Assembly: GCF_027409185.1 (NCBI RefSeq)
Contig: NC_084462.1
Location: forward strand, 24,961,577-25,025,576
Source of the DNA: Cynocephalus volans
Taxonomy: Eukaryota; Chordata; Mammalia; Dermoptera; Cynocephalidae
DNA: 64,000 bases
Reading direction: 5' to 3'
The notes beneath the pieces are model-generated. The model worked only from the letters and a program-made list of their open reading frames with translations. It had not been told where the DNA came from and did no database searches. Made by a program: the position numbers and the translations under genes. Numbering within the stretch: the first letter of the stretch is position 1; every line of letters starts with the position of its first letter. This document shows, piece by piece, positions 1-16,780 of the stretch.

Positions 1-1712
1 CACCCCCCACCCCACCCCCGCCCCAGCCTCACCCCCCATCCCAGCCTCTGCTCTCAAACTTCTCCGGACTCAGGTGAAGTTCTGCTCCTGCTCTCTGCCT
101 TGGTTTCAGGGGAGGCGGGGGCTGGGGGGGGGGGTTGTGGAGATGGGGGGAGGCGGAGCCTGGGTGTGGACCCACACAGCCCAACAGGCGCTGGGGGCGG
201 CTGCAGAAGGCTGCAGAAGGCTGCAGAAGGGCGGGGGCGACAGGAACAAGACAAGACGCCTCTGTGAGGCCCCGGGAGGCCCCAGCTTCTCGGAAAAGCC
301 AAGAACAGAGAGTCCAGGGTGGTTAGAAGGACAGAGGAGAGGAAGGGGGCCCAGGTGGTGCTCCCCCCGCCCTTCTCCACACCCCCCACCCCACCCCAGC
401 CTCGATTAGAGGCAACTGAGAGTGAAGAGGCATAGGGGACTGTAGAAGAGAGACAAACTTTGGGGCAGGGAAATAACGACACACTTGCATGCACACAGGA
501 AGCCATCGGGACATGCGGGAAGGAAGGGGGCAGGGGGGCACTGAGGAGAGAGGGGCAGGGTCTGCAGGCCTCAGGGAAGCTCAGGCAGGGCTTAAGGACA
601 GAGAGAGCAGAGATGCTGGCTGCAAAGGGGGATTGCTCTGGAAGAGTTTCGGGACAGGGACCAGTAAAGGAAAAAGCATCTTCTCCACTGGGGTAGGGAC
701 CCAGTGAAAAAGCTCAAGAAAAGGGGGTAAGGGGACATGAGAGATGTGAGCTTGAGGCCAGGACAGGGTAGGGGGAGCCGGTCCTGACCAGTCCTGACAG
801 GGCCCAGACATCCAGTCTCAGGTTATTTTTATACTGCGGTTTGTGCCCAAGGCCAGGAAGGGGAAAGTGTTCTCATCCTCACACTCCCTGCCTTTCCTCC
901 AGCAGTCCAAGGTGTTATTTTCTCCTTCAGGACAGAAGCCTCACATCCCTGGCTGCCCACCCCCCACCCCAGGGACCCAGGCATCCTGCCCCCAGCCCAG
1001 ACTTGTTCCTCTTTTGGAGACAGGAAGCAGAAAGAGAAAGGATTTAACTCCTCAGCTGCTTCCCACCTCTCTCCCACTCCACGGTGGCCACCCCCAATAA
1101 TCAATGCTGGAGAGGCCCAGATGCAGGGAACTAAGACAGACAACTGGGGGTGAAAAGGACAAACCAGCAAGCTCCCCTCCCTGTACTATGTTCCCCCCTC
1201 CCAATTCCTAAGTTTCTCAGAGAAACGTGGCTTGGCAACAAAGCTGGAGATGGGGCTGGGATGGGTGGCTGGTGGGAAGAAAGAAGACCCCCATGTTCAG
1301 GATGGGACTGCAACAGAGAGACTTACAATGGAAGCCTACCTTTCACTCCTCCCCCCAAACCCAGGTGGCTCTTCCCCCAGGGGCCCAGCTACCCAGCTGG
1401 GGCCTCCACTCTCACCACCTAGAGCCTGAGGGGGTGAGACCAAGACACAAGGTGCGGGCTAGGTGAGGAGGCCTCAGAAGCTATGGGCTATATATGGAGG
1501 TGAAGGCCAAAGAGAAAGAAAGAAGGTGCAGAATGCAGGGAAGAGGGAGCTTGAGCGAGAAAGCAAAGGAGGAGGAATAAATGTGATAGGTGACAATGAC
1601 GTGACAGGTGACAATGGAATGGGGAGAGGGCAGGATAGAGGTTAGGCCAAGGCTGAGATGGACGAGTACAGCCTCCCCAGGCATCTCCCCCAACCTGGAA
1701 CCCAGCTCTTAC
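1..1712 (-). other. TSC22D4: TSC22D4 intron (partial)
   Basis: GC-rich, non-coding sequence downstream (on the minus strand) of the TSC22D4 coding exon. I looked on the minus strand for the next TSC22D4 exons, which carry the C-terminal TSC box and leucine zipper, and did not find them, so they lie beyond position 1. The only small structure seen is three exact copies of the 10-mer CTGCAGAAGG at 201-230. Confidence 0.6.
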
Positions 1713-2477
1713 CTGCCCTGTCTCCTCAGGAGCAACAAACTCCATCCTCAGCCGTGTGGCCCCATCTTTCCTTCTAGACAGGGGAGAGGTCCCTGCTGTG
1801 GAGCCCCCAGCCTCCACTTCCACCCTCAGGGAGGGCAGGGGCGTGGCGGCCTGGGATGTGCCCGCGCTATCCCCGGTCCCAGGCTCTGGGAGGCGCTGCT
1901 GGGGTGGGGAGGCTGACAGCGGGGGTGTCTCTACCTTGGCCTTGCTGGGCACTACCAGCTGGCCTAGCCCCCCGGTTAAGGAGCGGGCCTGAGGTCCAGG
2001 GGATGTGGGGGGTGGGCGGAGCCAGGAGGTAGGGCCCTGAGACAGGCCTGGCGGTGGGGTAGGGGCGCCCAGGCCCAAGCTGGCCAGCTCCAACCTGGAA
2101 TCCAAAGATCTGCCCCCGGTACCTCCCGAGGCCCCTCGAATTCCCTCCAGGAGCCGGCCAAAGCTCGGGGGCTCCAGGTCTCTCTCATAAACATCCACAC
2201 ACGTCCAACGACCTCTGCGATAAGGCTCTCCCAGGCCATGGGGTAGCTTCACCACCCGGAAACGGGAGGCGGGGACCCCAGGTGGTGGTGGGGAGCCATT
2301 CCGGGGGGTGCCCTTGCCCCCTGGATCAGGGATGGGCTCCCCATTGGGCAGACGGGGAGGGGGCCCGGTGGGGGCCGGCAGGGCAGGGGGATCTGAATCC
2401 CCTGGGCTCCCTGGGCCCTCATAGTCCGTGGTGACACTGGTGATTTGGAAGCTACTCTTCTTCTTGCCCCCACTCAT
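1713..2477 (-). CDS. TSC22D4: TSC22 domain family member 4, N-terminal coding exon (partial gene)
   Basis: TSC22D4 is a TSC22/GILZ-family protein. Its C-terminal TSC box and leucine zipper mediate dimerisation, and it has been linked to insulin/AKT signalling and to WNK-SPAK/NRBP1 partners. This exon gives 255 codons starting [20 protein letters not shown]. The start ATG is at 2475-2477 with A at -3, and the matching human protein begins the same way. Two conserved N-terminal blocks are visible: SSFQITSV near residues 8-15, and a second at about 71-100 with RFRV (72-75) and RGRW (88-91). RFRV fits the RFxV/I docking motif read by the CCT domains of SPAK, OSR1 and NRBP1. The rest is proline/serine-rich and probably disordered. 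The exon ends in phase 0 at a good minus-strand donor (GT opposite 1711-1712); translation past it is intron. The reading frame is intact. The zipper-coding exons are outside the window. Confidence 0.93.
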
Positions 2478-2495
2478 TGTCCCTAGGGCTCAGGA
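2478..2495 (-). other. TSC22D4: TSC22D4 5' UTR segment and splice acceptor of the coding exon
   Basis: On the minus strand a pyrimidine-rich stretch ends in GGCCCAG (AG opposite 2496-2497), 18 bases before the start codon. The exon therefore probably begins here, with further non-coding exon(s) at higher coordinates. A second AG (CCCTAG) lies nearer the ATG, so the exact acceptor is uncertain. Confidence 0.5.
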
Positions 2496-2759
2496 CTGGG
2501 CCAAGGTAGGGGATGGAGGGGGCGGGGTCTCCTTGAAGGGGCTCAGGCACCCCTGGAACAGGGAGGCCACATGGTGGGGGCATCAGGGCCCCTGGGGACG
2601 TCTGGGTCTGACATGCGGGAGGTCCCTGTGAGAACTGGGGGTGCCTGGTAGGTGAAGAGAAGACAGGGTAGGGAAGGCAGTGGGAGGGGGGGCGGGGGCA
2701 GGTTTTTCCTGCTGCTGCTGTTGCCGCCGAACTCCAGAGCTGAGTTTGCAAACTGGAAA

Positions 2760-2795
2760 AAGAGAGAGAGTGAGAGAGAGTGAGAGTGCGTGTGC
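2760..2795. repeat. GA-rich simple repeat
   Basis: Short degenerate (GA)n/(GT)n tract, AGAGAGAGAGTGAGAGAG-type, in the presumed first intron or leader of TSC22D4. Confidence 0.7.
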
Positions 2796-3099
2796 ACTTG
2801 CGCGCGCGAGAAAGCAGTGGGCAGGCCACCTCTGGGGCTTCCTCTCTAGGAGCTGAACCGGGGAGGAAGGGGAAACCGCCAGAGACCCAGAGACAAGAGA
2901 CAGGCAGAGATGACAGAGACCACAGCAGAGGGGACGGACCCGAGAGCAGGAAGAGGCAGCTGATACCCAAAGTTGGGCATTTCTTGCCTGGGATTCAAAC
3001 TCACAGGACCCAAACTGTCCCAAGAGTGTGGGCTCCAGGGCTGGGCAAACCCAGGTGAAGCAGCTCCTCGACCTGGACCGGCTGCCCAGAGGCCTCTGC

Positions 3100-3960
3100 T
3101 GGGCCTCAAGGCCCCCACACCCGGGCTCCCACATCCCCCGGGCAGGCCCTGCCCCACCACCCCGAGCGCCCCGCCCAGCCCAGAGCCCTACCTCTCGGGC
3201 CTCGTCCACTGAGCTGAGCCGGGGGTCCCCGTGCCTATGATATCGGGATGTCCTTTCCCTGTGGCCTCCTGGCCCTGGGCAGTGGGGGGCACACAGACTG
3301 CGATCAGAGGCTGCCCAGTCCTCTTCGGGGGCTGCACCTCACCCTGCGAGGCATCTCTGTGGAAAGTTTGCTCTCCAGAAAAGGAACCTGCACCTCCTCG
3401 ATGGAGCCCAGACGCGGCCTCTGAAGCCCCAAGGGTCTCCCAGCTGATGTGGGAGAGGGCGGCTCAGCCCCGCAAAGCTCCAAGTGGCAGTCGGCCTTGG
3501 TGGTCTGCACAAGTGCGTCTCCAAGTCTCCTCCTGCGTGGCCCCACTGGGTCTGTCTCTCTGCCCCTTGGCTGCTCTCAGCCTCTGTCTCTCGGTCTTTC
3601 TCTTTCTGGGCTGTTGACAACCCCCACACCAGGAAGTCCTGCCTCCTCGGGCCTGCTGACTGCTCCTCTCCTCCTCCTCCTCCTTCCCCTCTTCCTCCCC
3701 TTCCTCCTCCCTCCCTCCCTCCTGAGGCTCCCAGCCAGCTGGCCCAGGGCCAGGTCTGCCACAGCCGCTGCTGTAGCAGTTGCTGCTGCTGCTGCGGCTC
3801 CTGGGGCCCCAAACAGATTCCCTTAACCCCACACCTGCTGGGCCCTAGCCCTGCTCTTCTTTGGAGGGAGGGGCTGGGGAGGGTGGAGAGAAAGGGGAGG
3901 AGTTTGCAGGGAGGCAAGGGATTCCCTTACTTGTAGGCACTTGCTGCCATTGGCTTACGG
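3100..3960 (-). promoter_or_regulatory. TSC22D4: candidate TSC22D4 promoter / first-exon region
   Basis: GC-rich block upstream of the TSC22D4 coding exon on its strand. It has polypurine/polypyrimidine runs (3660-3725) and CTG/CAG-rich short repeats (3765-3800). An inverted ATTGG at 3949-3953 reads as CCAAT on the minus strand. Plausible minus-strand donors occur near 3190 and 3345, but I cannot fix the non-coding first exon. The placement is inferred from the usual TSC22D4 gene structure. Confidence 0.35.
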
Positions 3961-4859
3961 ACACACAGAAGAGTCGGAAGGAACATGCCAGGCAGTGTAC
4001 TGGGTGCCCGGTTGACCATAAGTGCCTAGTCCATGTTATGGCACAGCTGTGGCCGTCACTGTCACATCCTCTTTGGCTTTCACAGTCAAAGCACGAGGAA
4101 GATGACTACTTATTTTATAGAGTTATTATGAACATTTTCAAACATGCCCAAAAGTAAATAGTATAATGAACTCCCAGGTACCCATCATGTAGTGTAAACA
4201 ATTCTGAACTCAGCCAGTCTTGTTTCATCTACGCCTTCGATATCTTTTCTTGTATTTTGCTGGAGTATTTGCCGGACATCGTATTATTCCCCTTCTTAGA
4301 TGTGGAAATCGAGACCCAGGAAATTAAAAAAGGCCATCAGTGGTAGAACAGGGACATTCCACACTCTCACTGTGTCTTTGTCCAGCCCCCATATAGAGAA
4401 ATACATGAAGAACTGCAGGTGCAGATGCTGACCTGCACTTTCTCCCAAATGCTGAACACACAGGGATGTCCATACAGTCACCCACACATGCACCTGAAAA
4501 CCCTGGCTGGCCACAAGCATGGACCCCTCCCCTACCTCAGCCCCTTTCCACCTCTCCCATCCCATCCATTGCTCATTATACAGGAGAATCCACACACACT
4601 CATAAAGGGCCTACTATGTCCTTGGCATGAAAGAATAACCTCCAACTGCCAGTTTTCTCTCTTTCTTATTTTTTAAAATTTTTCTCTTTTTTGGCACCCC
4701 AACCAACATTCTGAAGGGAAATATTTCAGCAAAAGCAGTATCTAAAGGCCACATCTGCCTTCACTCCAAGGTTCAGAAAGAAACGGATTCTAATTAATTT
4801 TGGTCAAATGGAACCATTCTCAAGTATATTAAAAATTTCTCACTGAATTTCTAAACAGC

Positions 4860-4957
4860 CCTGGGAAGACAGATGGAGTGGGTTTTGAGCTCCAGCTAAG
4901 GAAACTGAGGTTCAGATTCAGAGGTATTAAATTATTTGCCCAAGCCCTCAGAGGCAG
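4860..4957 (+). repeat. MIR fragment
   Basis: Recognised by the MIR core 'aaactgaggttcagattcag...ttgcccaag', with the usual order of diagnostic words. Old and diverged. Confidence 0.6.
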
Positions 4958-4960
4958 TTC

Positions 4961-5220
4961 GAGGGTACTTGAAAAAGTTCATGAAAAGGGCTGGCCCGTG
5001 GCTCACTTGGGAGAGTGCGGTGCTGATAACACCAAGGCCACAGGTTCGGATCCCTATATAGGGATGGCCGGTTCGCTCACTTGGGAGAGCGTGGTGCTGA
5101 CAACACAAAGTCAAGGGTTAAGATCCCCTTAAATGGTCTTTTGGGAAAAAAAAAAGTTCATGAAAAGATTCATATTATTTTTTAGTTCTATGTTTCCATG
5201 AATTTTTTTTGAAGTGCCCT
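4961..5220. mobile_element. mariner-like MITE, split by a CYN SINE
   Basis: The left end (4961-4988) and right end (about 5194-5220) are inverted copies of each other: GGGTACTTGAAAAAGTTCAT against the reverse complement GGGCACTTCAAAAAAAATTC. Removing the SINE at 4989-5150 and one target duplication leaves a palindromic element of roughly 80 bp, the same family as 41253-41335. No transposase is present. Confidence 0.55.
4989..5150 (+). mobile_element. CYN (tRNA-Ile-derived) SINE, dimer
   Basis: Two head-to-tail tRNA-like units. The first ends in a 'ggttcggatccctatata' linker; the second ends 'aagggttaagatcccctta' plus an A-rich tail. A perfect 17-bp target-site duplication flanks it at 4972-4988 and 5151-5167. 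The target is the end of a mariner-like MITE. Confidence 0.85.
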
Positions 5221-5559
5221 TGTGTCTAATAGCACCAGGACTATAACTGGTCTGTCTGACTCCTATTCTAATGGTCTTTCTCACTTTCCTCCTCTCTCAG
5301 CTCGCACTCATGGAAATTTCTAATCACTCTTTAGGGTTAGGCAAAAATAAAACCATGCAACTCCTGCCCACCCCCCTTTATGTATTTTTTTTTAATCTCT
5401 TTATTAAAATGCATCTGTACTCCTGAGGCCTCCCAAGCCATGAGGTCCAGAAAGCAGCCTCCCACATGCCCCCGACCTTCCCTCTGTCTCCTGCAGAACC
5501 TCTCCCCTCTGGCAACATTCAGAACACAGCCCTAGCTGTGCCTCCTTCCTCCGTGCTGA

Positions 5560-5655
5560 CTCCCTACTAAGTATTCAGAACTTATCTTTGGACCCATCTT
5601 CCGCCTGGGACCTTGTTGGTCTCTGAGGAAATGTTTGTTGAATGAATTCACACAA
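5560..5655 (+). repeat. possible L2 3' end
   Basis: Ends with the words 'aaatgtttgttgaatgaatt', typical of the L2 terminus. The upstream match is weak. Confidence 0.35.
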
Positions 5656-5744
5656 ATTAATTCATACTAAAGTGTAACTGAGAGACGACATTTATGTGTT
5701 TTAATGTATTACCTCTCCTGGGAGCATATATAATATTCTTTACG

Positions 5745-5900
5745 TGCGGGAGGCCCTTTACAACTTACAAAGAGTTTTGGTATTACTTTACCGACCTTTT
5801 CCTCCCAACCACGGTATTGAGGTAGGTATGGGATGAGGCATCTCCCAGAGAGGTTTTGGGATTTGCCAAAGGCCACACAGCACATCTGCAAAGACTGCTA
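5745..5900 (+). repeat. MIR
   Basis: Contains the MIR word order: 'ccctttacaacttacaaag', 'gaggtaggta', 'cccagagaggtt', 'gccaaaggccacacagca'. Confidence 0.6.
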
Positions 5901-6049
5901 TATAAAGTAGCATTCACAAGTTCCAGGGATTAGGACCGGCCTACCTTTGGGGGACCCATTTTTCAGTCAATTAAGGGTGGAACTGAGGTCTCTTGAAGCT
6001 AAGTTCCCCTACGACAGAGCTGTGTGCCAAAGAAATTTCGCAGGGAGGA

Positions 6050-6990
6050 ATTTCTCAAGGCGCTGATGAGAAAAGTGATGGGGGAGAGGGCGAGGTCGCG
6101 TCCCTCAGCGGCCCGAGACTGCACCCGGGCGGTGGCCACGGTGGTCACAGTCAGAGGCCGACGCTGGTGCGCCCAGGTCCCGGCGGACGGCGCCAGCAGT
6201 CAAAGGTTACGGGGAGATGACTTGGCCACGGGGGCGGACAGGCGGGAGACTTTGGCCCAGACCGTGGAACAAGGTCCGGGCGCCTGGGAGGCTGTAGGGG
6301 AGGACGCCCAGCACCAAGCGAGCCAACTCCGGTGCCCTCCCCGCACCTGGGGAGCGGCGAGGAATAGGGGGTGCGGCCAAGGGAGCACGCCCCCTGCTGG
6401 CCAGAGACGCAAATTGTCCGGCTCCCGACTCTTGGAGCCCGTCGGCCGGGAAAGCGGCCCCCACTGCTGGCCTCACCTCCTCACTGCACCCCGGGTCCCG
6501 CAGCCGCGGCCCCGGCCCGACGCCGTGTGCGGACCGAGGGAGCGCCAGGCGCACGGGGTTCGCGGGTGGGTGCGGGCTCCAGCTGCCGCTGGGGGGCGCC
6601 GCTGCGCGCGGCTCTCCGCTCCGCTCCGCCGGGCCTAGGAGACTGAACCCAGCACGGCCCGGCCGGACAGAGGGCGAGGGGCAACGAGGAGCGGACGCCC
6701 CTAGGAGGGGGCAGGCTGGCGCCAGGCTACCGACGCCCCACGACCTTCCTCCGAGTCCTCCACTGCGGACTCCGCGGCTCTCGTACCCCCTACCCCGCCT
6801 AGCGGCGAAACGCGCCGCGGCCGCTCCCACTCCGTCCTTGGAGGGTGTGGAAGGGTGGGTTTGGGGCCGGGGGCGGGTCTGGGGGCGGACCCGGAGGCGG
6901 GGCTGTCTCTGCGGCAGGGCCCAGCTCCGCTCCCCGCCGGTCTCTCTCTGTCTCTCCTCCTCCCTCCTCCTGCTCCGGGCGGAGCCCGGC
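6050..6990 (+). promoter_or_regulatory. NYAP1: CpG island, NYAP1 promoter
   Basis: A CpG-dense, GC-rich block that rises sharply from flanking AT-richer sequence. Its downstream part (about 6860-6910) has several GC boxes (GGGGGCGGGTC, GGGGGCGGAC, GGCGGGGC), and no TATA box is evident. It precedes the inferred NYAP1 first exon on the same strand. The open frames on both strands here are typical of CpG islands and are not called as genes. Confidence 0.7.
6389..6400. promoter_or_regulatory. CTCF core-like motif
   Basis: GCCCCCTGCTGG matches the inverted CTCF core (GCCMYCTRSTGG) in the CpG island between TSC22D4 and NYAP1. Motif evidence only. Confidence 0.4.
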
Positions 6991-7018
6991 ATGGGGGGGC
7001 CGGCGCCCGACAGGCCAG
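6840..7018 (+). other. NYAP1: NYAP1 non-coding exon 1 (inferred)
   Basis: CpG-island sequence ending in the donor CCAG|GTACGG (GT at 7019-7020). Joined to the acceptor before 8255 it makes a leader running into the NYAP1 start exon. The 5' boundary is a guess. The exon contains an ATG at 6991 in strong context (G at -3 and +4). Confidence 0.5.
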
Positions 7019-8254
7019 GTACGGTGATGTAGAAATTGGGGAGGCTTGGTGCGGGGCGGTGGGGGTGGGGGGACAAGGGGCAGAGAGGATTGGCGGGGCG
7101 AGAAGCGGAGAAACCCGGGGGTAGCAGCACACGGGGAAGGGGAGGGGTGCCCGGGAACCTGAGGCCCTTGGATGGAGAGGGGGGGATGAAGCAGGCCAGG
7201 TTTGGAACAAACAGGGGAAGGGAGAGGACGGCAGTGAGGAGGGGCGCCAGGGAGGAGAAGTGAGGCTGAAGGCGAAAAGCAAGAGTGTGTGTTTGGGGGA
7301 GAGCAGAGCAGGTATGGAGGCCGCAGCTCAGAAGGTAGCAATGGGGCCAGACTGCAGACCCCCGGGTGGGATTGAGGGGCGGGGACTGGAAGAGGGAAGC
7401 CGGGGGGCCTCCCAAATCCTGGAGGAGGAAGAAGGTGATTTGGGCCATCAGCGAGGGAGGGAGGTGGAGACCATTGCTGAGGGGCCAGGGAGCAGGTATA
7501 GGGGAGGCCCAGGCCCAGGGAAGGACTGGAAGTGGGGGACGAGAGGGAGTGGAGATGGATGGATGGGTGGTATTTTAGATGCCAACTCGGAGTGCCCCCA
7601 TCCTTCCTTCAGCATCCCCACCCTGCCCTCATGACATCCCCCAAGCCTCAGGGCCCAAGATTGGGTGGGGACAGGCTCCCCCTGCCCCAGTGGGGTGCAA
7701 TGTACGCAAGTAGGCCCTGGGCATAACTCCTTGTCTGTAGGTGTGTCCAGCTCCGTGTAGCAGATTTATGTGTGTCTGGAGGTCTGTGTGTGTCTGTGGG
7801 TGTGTCGGTGGGTGTTTATGTCTGTGTGTGCCTGCCTGTTCCTAGGTTTGTGTTTACCTATGGCAATCTATGTGTCTGGTCCTCTCTTTGTAGGTATGTG
7901 TCTGTGGCTGGGTGGTATGTGTGTCTGTTTGGCTGTTATACGTTTATGGGGCCTGTCTGTGTGGTGGATCAGGATGTATTTACATAGGATGGGAATCTGT
8001 GTCAACCTGATCTCTCCACAGAGTGTATCTGTGGCTCTTAACACCTTTGTCCGGGTGTGTGGCTCTGTTACACATGTACATCTGTGTCTGTCTTTCTGTG
8101 GGTCATAGAAGCTGTGTTGGGTTTTCTATGCCTCTCTGTGTTTTCCTCTCTGAGGACCTGAGTCACGTCTCTGCTCCTTTTTCTCTCTTATTCATTCCTG
8201 GCCCCCACCTACCCCACATCTTTCTTTTTTTCCTTCCCACCTTTTCCCACAAAG
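7019..8254 (+). other. NYAP1: NYAP1 intron 1
   Basis: From donor GTACGG at 7019 to the acceptor CCCACAAAG ending at 8254. G-rich proximally. Its distal part (about 7740-8110) is a degenerate TG/TCTG-rich low-complexity stretch. No exon or element recognised inside. Confidence 0.45.
7740..8110. repeat. TG/TCTG-rich low-complexity tract
   Basis: About 370 bases dominated by imperfect TGTGTCTG-type units on the plus strand, probably a decayed microsatellite. It opens reading frames that have no coding meaning. Confidence 0.6.
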
Positions 8255-14481
<6,227 letters not shown>

Positions 14482-14690
14482 GGAGCGCGGGAGGCCGGGG
14501 CGTGGACTGGGGAGCGGGGCGGGGCATGCCCGGCTCTCCCGGGAGACTTGCCTTGAAAGACTGAAGGACCAGGGAGAGAGAGACAGGGAGAACCCCTCCC
14601 CTCCACCCTAGTCCCCCAAGACGGGGACTCTGCCAAGCCTATCAGCCTTGGGGTGCCAACAGCACCCCAATAAATCTGGGGGAGGAGGAG
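14482..14690 (+). other. NYAP1: NYAP1 3' UTR (minimal)
   Basis: Follows the stop codon and contains a canonical AATAAA at 14669-14674 with a G-rich stretch after it. A longer 3' UTR reaching the AT-rich region near 15,100-15,300 cannot be excluded. Confidence 0.6.
14669..14674 (+). terminator. NYAP1: poly(A) signal of NYAP1
   Basis: Canonical AATAAA about 190 bases after the stop codon, followed by a GT/G-rich region. Confidence 0.65.
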
Positions 14691-15520
14691 GGTTCGCTTG
14701 AGGTTGGGGGTGAGTCACTCCTGCTCTCTCCCCACCAAGAGGTAGACTCCTTCTGAGAGGGCCGAGACCAAGCCAGAGGTCAGCATGGGGAAGGAGGAAG
14801 GAGGGGGGTGGGACAAATGAAGGAGAGAGACTAGAGTGAGAGGTAGAAGAGCTCTTTTATAGAGTGGGGAGTGGGGGAGGGCTATTTATTTTGTTATTTA
14901 TTTTAGTCTGGAGGGCAATTCTGGGCCTACTCCTGAGCAGGGAGTGGAGAATCAAGGCCAAGTTTCCACTCCCAATGCCAGTGTCCAAAGGCCCACCATC
15001 CACGCCCACCCCAAAGCTAGGGAGAGTCTGCATGGGGAGTGGAATGAGAAAAGGAAGGGGCTCAGGTAAACAGAGGGCAGAAAACTATTTACAGTATTTA
15101 CAATTTGCCAGAATTTGGTAGTGAGCGTGGCCTGCTCTGAAACAGGCATCTTACTTAGTTCTGGGGTGAGGGTCTAGTGCCAGGGATGGGTGGGGTGATG
15201 GGGAAGGAGGGAAATTTTAGTGGGTGGGGGGTGGGCAGGGTATTTGTTTAAATCAAAAAACAAACAAAAAAAAAGAGAAGAGATGTCAGGACCTTTTTTT
15301 TAATTCCTTTCTTTTCAGAATATATTAAAAGACTAATGATCCTAGAGCTGGCTTCTTCTATTTCACAGTGTACTCTGCCGTTCTTACTCTTGCTTCTTTT
15401 TCCATCTTGCCCTTGGTTGGTGGGAGTTGCAGGTTGTGCGTAGGGGGTGAGTAGCTGTGGCCAGTAACACAGGGAGAGGTGGAGTCTCAGGTAAGCCTTG
15501 GGGAATGTCACCATGCAGTG
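14691..15520. other. intergenic, nothing recognised
   Basis: Possible extended NYAP1 3' UTR, with AT-rich motifs (TATTTATTTT near 14,885) and an A-rich tract near 15,255-15,275. No gene or repeat identified. Confidence 0.4.
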
Positions 15521-15524
15521 AATC

Positions 15525-15760
15525 TGTAAGCATTTATTGAGTATCTAATGTGTTCTTAGCAATGCACTGATGTAGAAGGAATATTGAGACATGAAGTTTG
15601 CCCTCAAGCACCTTATAGTCTACTCAAGGGGATGAAACACCCAAGACAACAGTAGCCTATGCTGCAGGAGTAAGAGAGGGAGAGGGCTGGAATCATCCAA
15701 GAAGGCTTCCTGGAAAGTGAGCCTAAAAGGACAGGTAAGGTTTGGATGAGCAAAGGGGAG
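15525..15760 (-). repeat. L2 fragment
   Basis: Reads as the complement of the L2 3' end: 'catttattgagtatctaatg', 'ccttatagtctactcaa', 'gaaggcttcctgga' in the expected order. Confidence 0.55.
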
Positions 15761-16242
15761 GAGGGAGAGCCCTAAGTCATAGTATGATTGTCTATGGAAT
15801 AGTAGGAGATGGGGGAGGAGGGGAGGGGGCAGGTAGTGTGTTTACATGATGCAGAGGGCAATACGGAGTCCAGCCACCGATGATCAACCTCAAAGCAAGT
15901 GCTGGTCTCAGGAAAGAATCAAAGGAATCCTGCTGGGAGGCGATCTGTCACCAGGGAGCAGGATATGGAGGGTGCATGGGAGGAGTGGGGGCAAGGGACA
16001 GTTAGTTGCCAGATGCAGCTGAAAGAAAACATCCTCAAGATGAGGCTGAAGCAGTGGAATTGATCATACGCAAAGCCCAAGTGTGGAGCTCCAGTGACTG
16101 GGAAAATGACAGAGCTAGAATGTGGGGTTGAGAGGGACTTTGAAGGAAGAACACTGAATTTGAAACAATGGTGAATAATCAGGTTGATAGGTTTGTTACC
16201 GGCTAGAACACAGTTTCCAGAAATGCGGTATATGAAACAAGA
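15761..16242. other. intergenic, nothing recognised
   Basis: No coding signal, and no repeat I can name with confidence. Confidence 0.35.
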
Positions 16243-16343
16243 TTTTTTTTTTTTTTTTGGTGGCTGGCCGGTATGGGCATCCAAACCTGTGACCTTGGTG
16301 TCATAAAGCTGTGCTCTAACCAACTGAACTAACCGGCCAGCCC
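16243..16343 (-). mobile_element. CYN SINE, monomer
   Basis: Poly(T) then 'ggtggctggccggtat ... ctaaccaactgaactaaccggccagccc': a complete minus-strand tRNA-Ile-like monomer with a 5' GGGCTGGCCGG start. Confidence 0.8.
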
Positions 16344-16344
16344 A

Positions 16345-16780
16345 AGAAATGTTTTTAAGTGATATGAAGAAGAACATTATTTAAAATTTTAATAGTTTTG
16401 TGTTTATTTTCATTCATATTAGAAAAGTTATAACCAGCACATCGGGCTACATATTATTATTTCATGGATGTTATTGCACAAGATAAAGCTCAATTTATTT
16501 TTAATGAGTTAGTTTGAAGAAGAATATTAAGCAAATACATAATTCTACAAGCTGTATACAGAATGTGAAAAATTACGACAGTGGTATGCAAATTTTTGAA
16601 ATTTAGGAAACACCAAGTTAGAAGTAAAATGATAGTTTGAGAGACAGGATAAGACTGTGGACATTAGTAGTTAACATAGAAATGGTACTCAAGGTCAAGA
16701 CAGGTGAACTCTGTAAGGGAGGATATGGCTAGAGATAAGAGTTGAGAACAAAATATAAACAAGCAGTAGCTTTTTTATAA
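16345..16780. other. AT-rich intergenic, unassigned
   Basis: AT-rich sequence without recognised features. It may be older L1 sequence continuous with the element that follows. Confidence 0.3.

Noticed and set aside
1-1712. Downstream TSC22D4 exons (TSC box, zipper)
   Set aside because: No minus-strand frame with the expected sequence; they must be outside the window.
2583-3917. Open frames of about 190-210 codons in the TSC22D4 upstream region
   Set aside because: Composition-driven, Gln/Arg/Glu runs from simple repeats; no family resemblance.
4130-4260. Interspersed-repeat-like AT-rich block upstream of the first MIR
   Set aside because: Wording suggests an old L1-type tail, but the match is too weak to list.
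6024-7448. Long open frames on both strands upstream of NYAP1 (up to 413 codons)
   Set aside because: They overlap in several frames, lie in a CpG island where stops are rare, are low-complexity Pro/Arg/Gly, and resemble no known protein.
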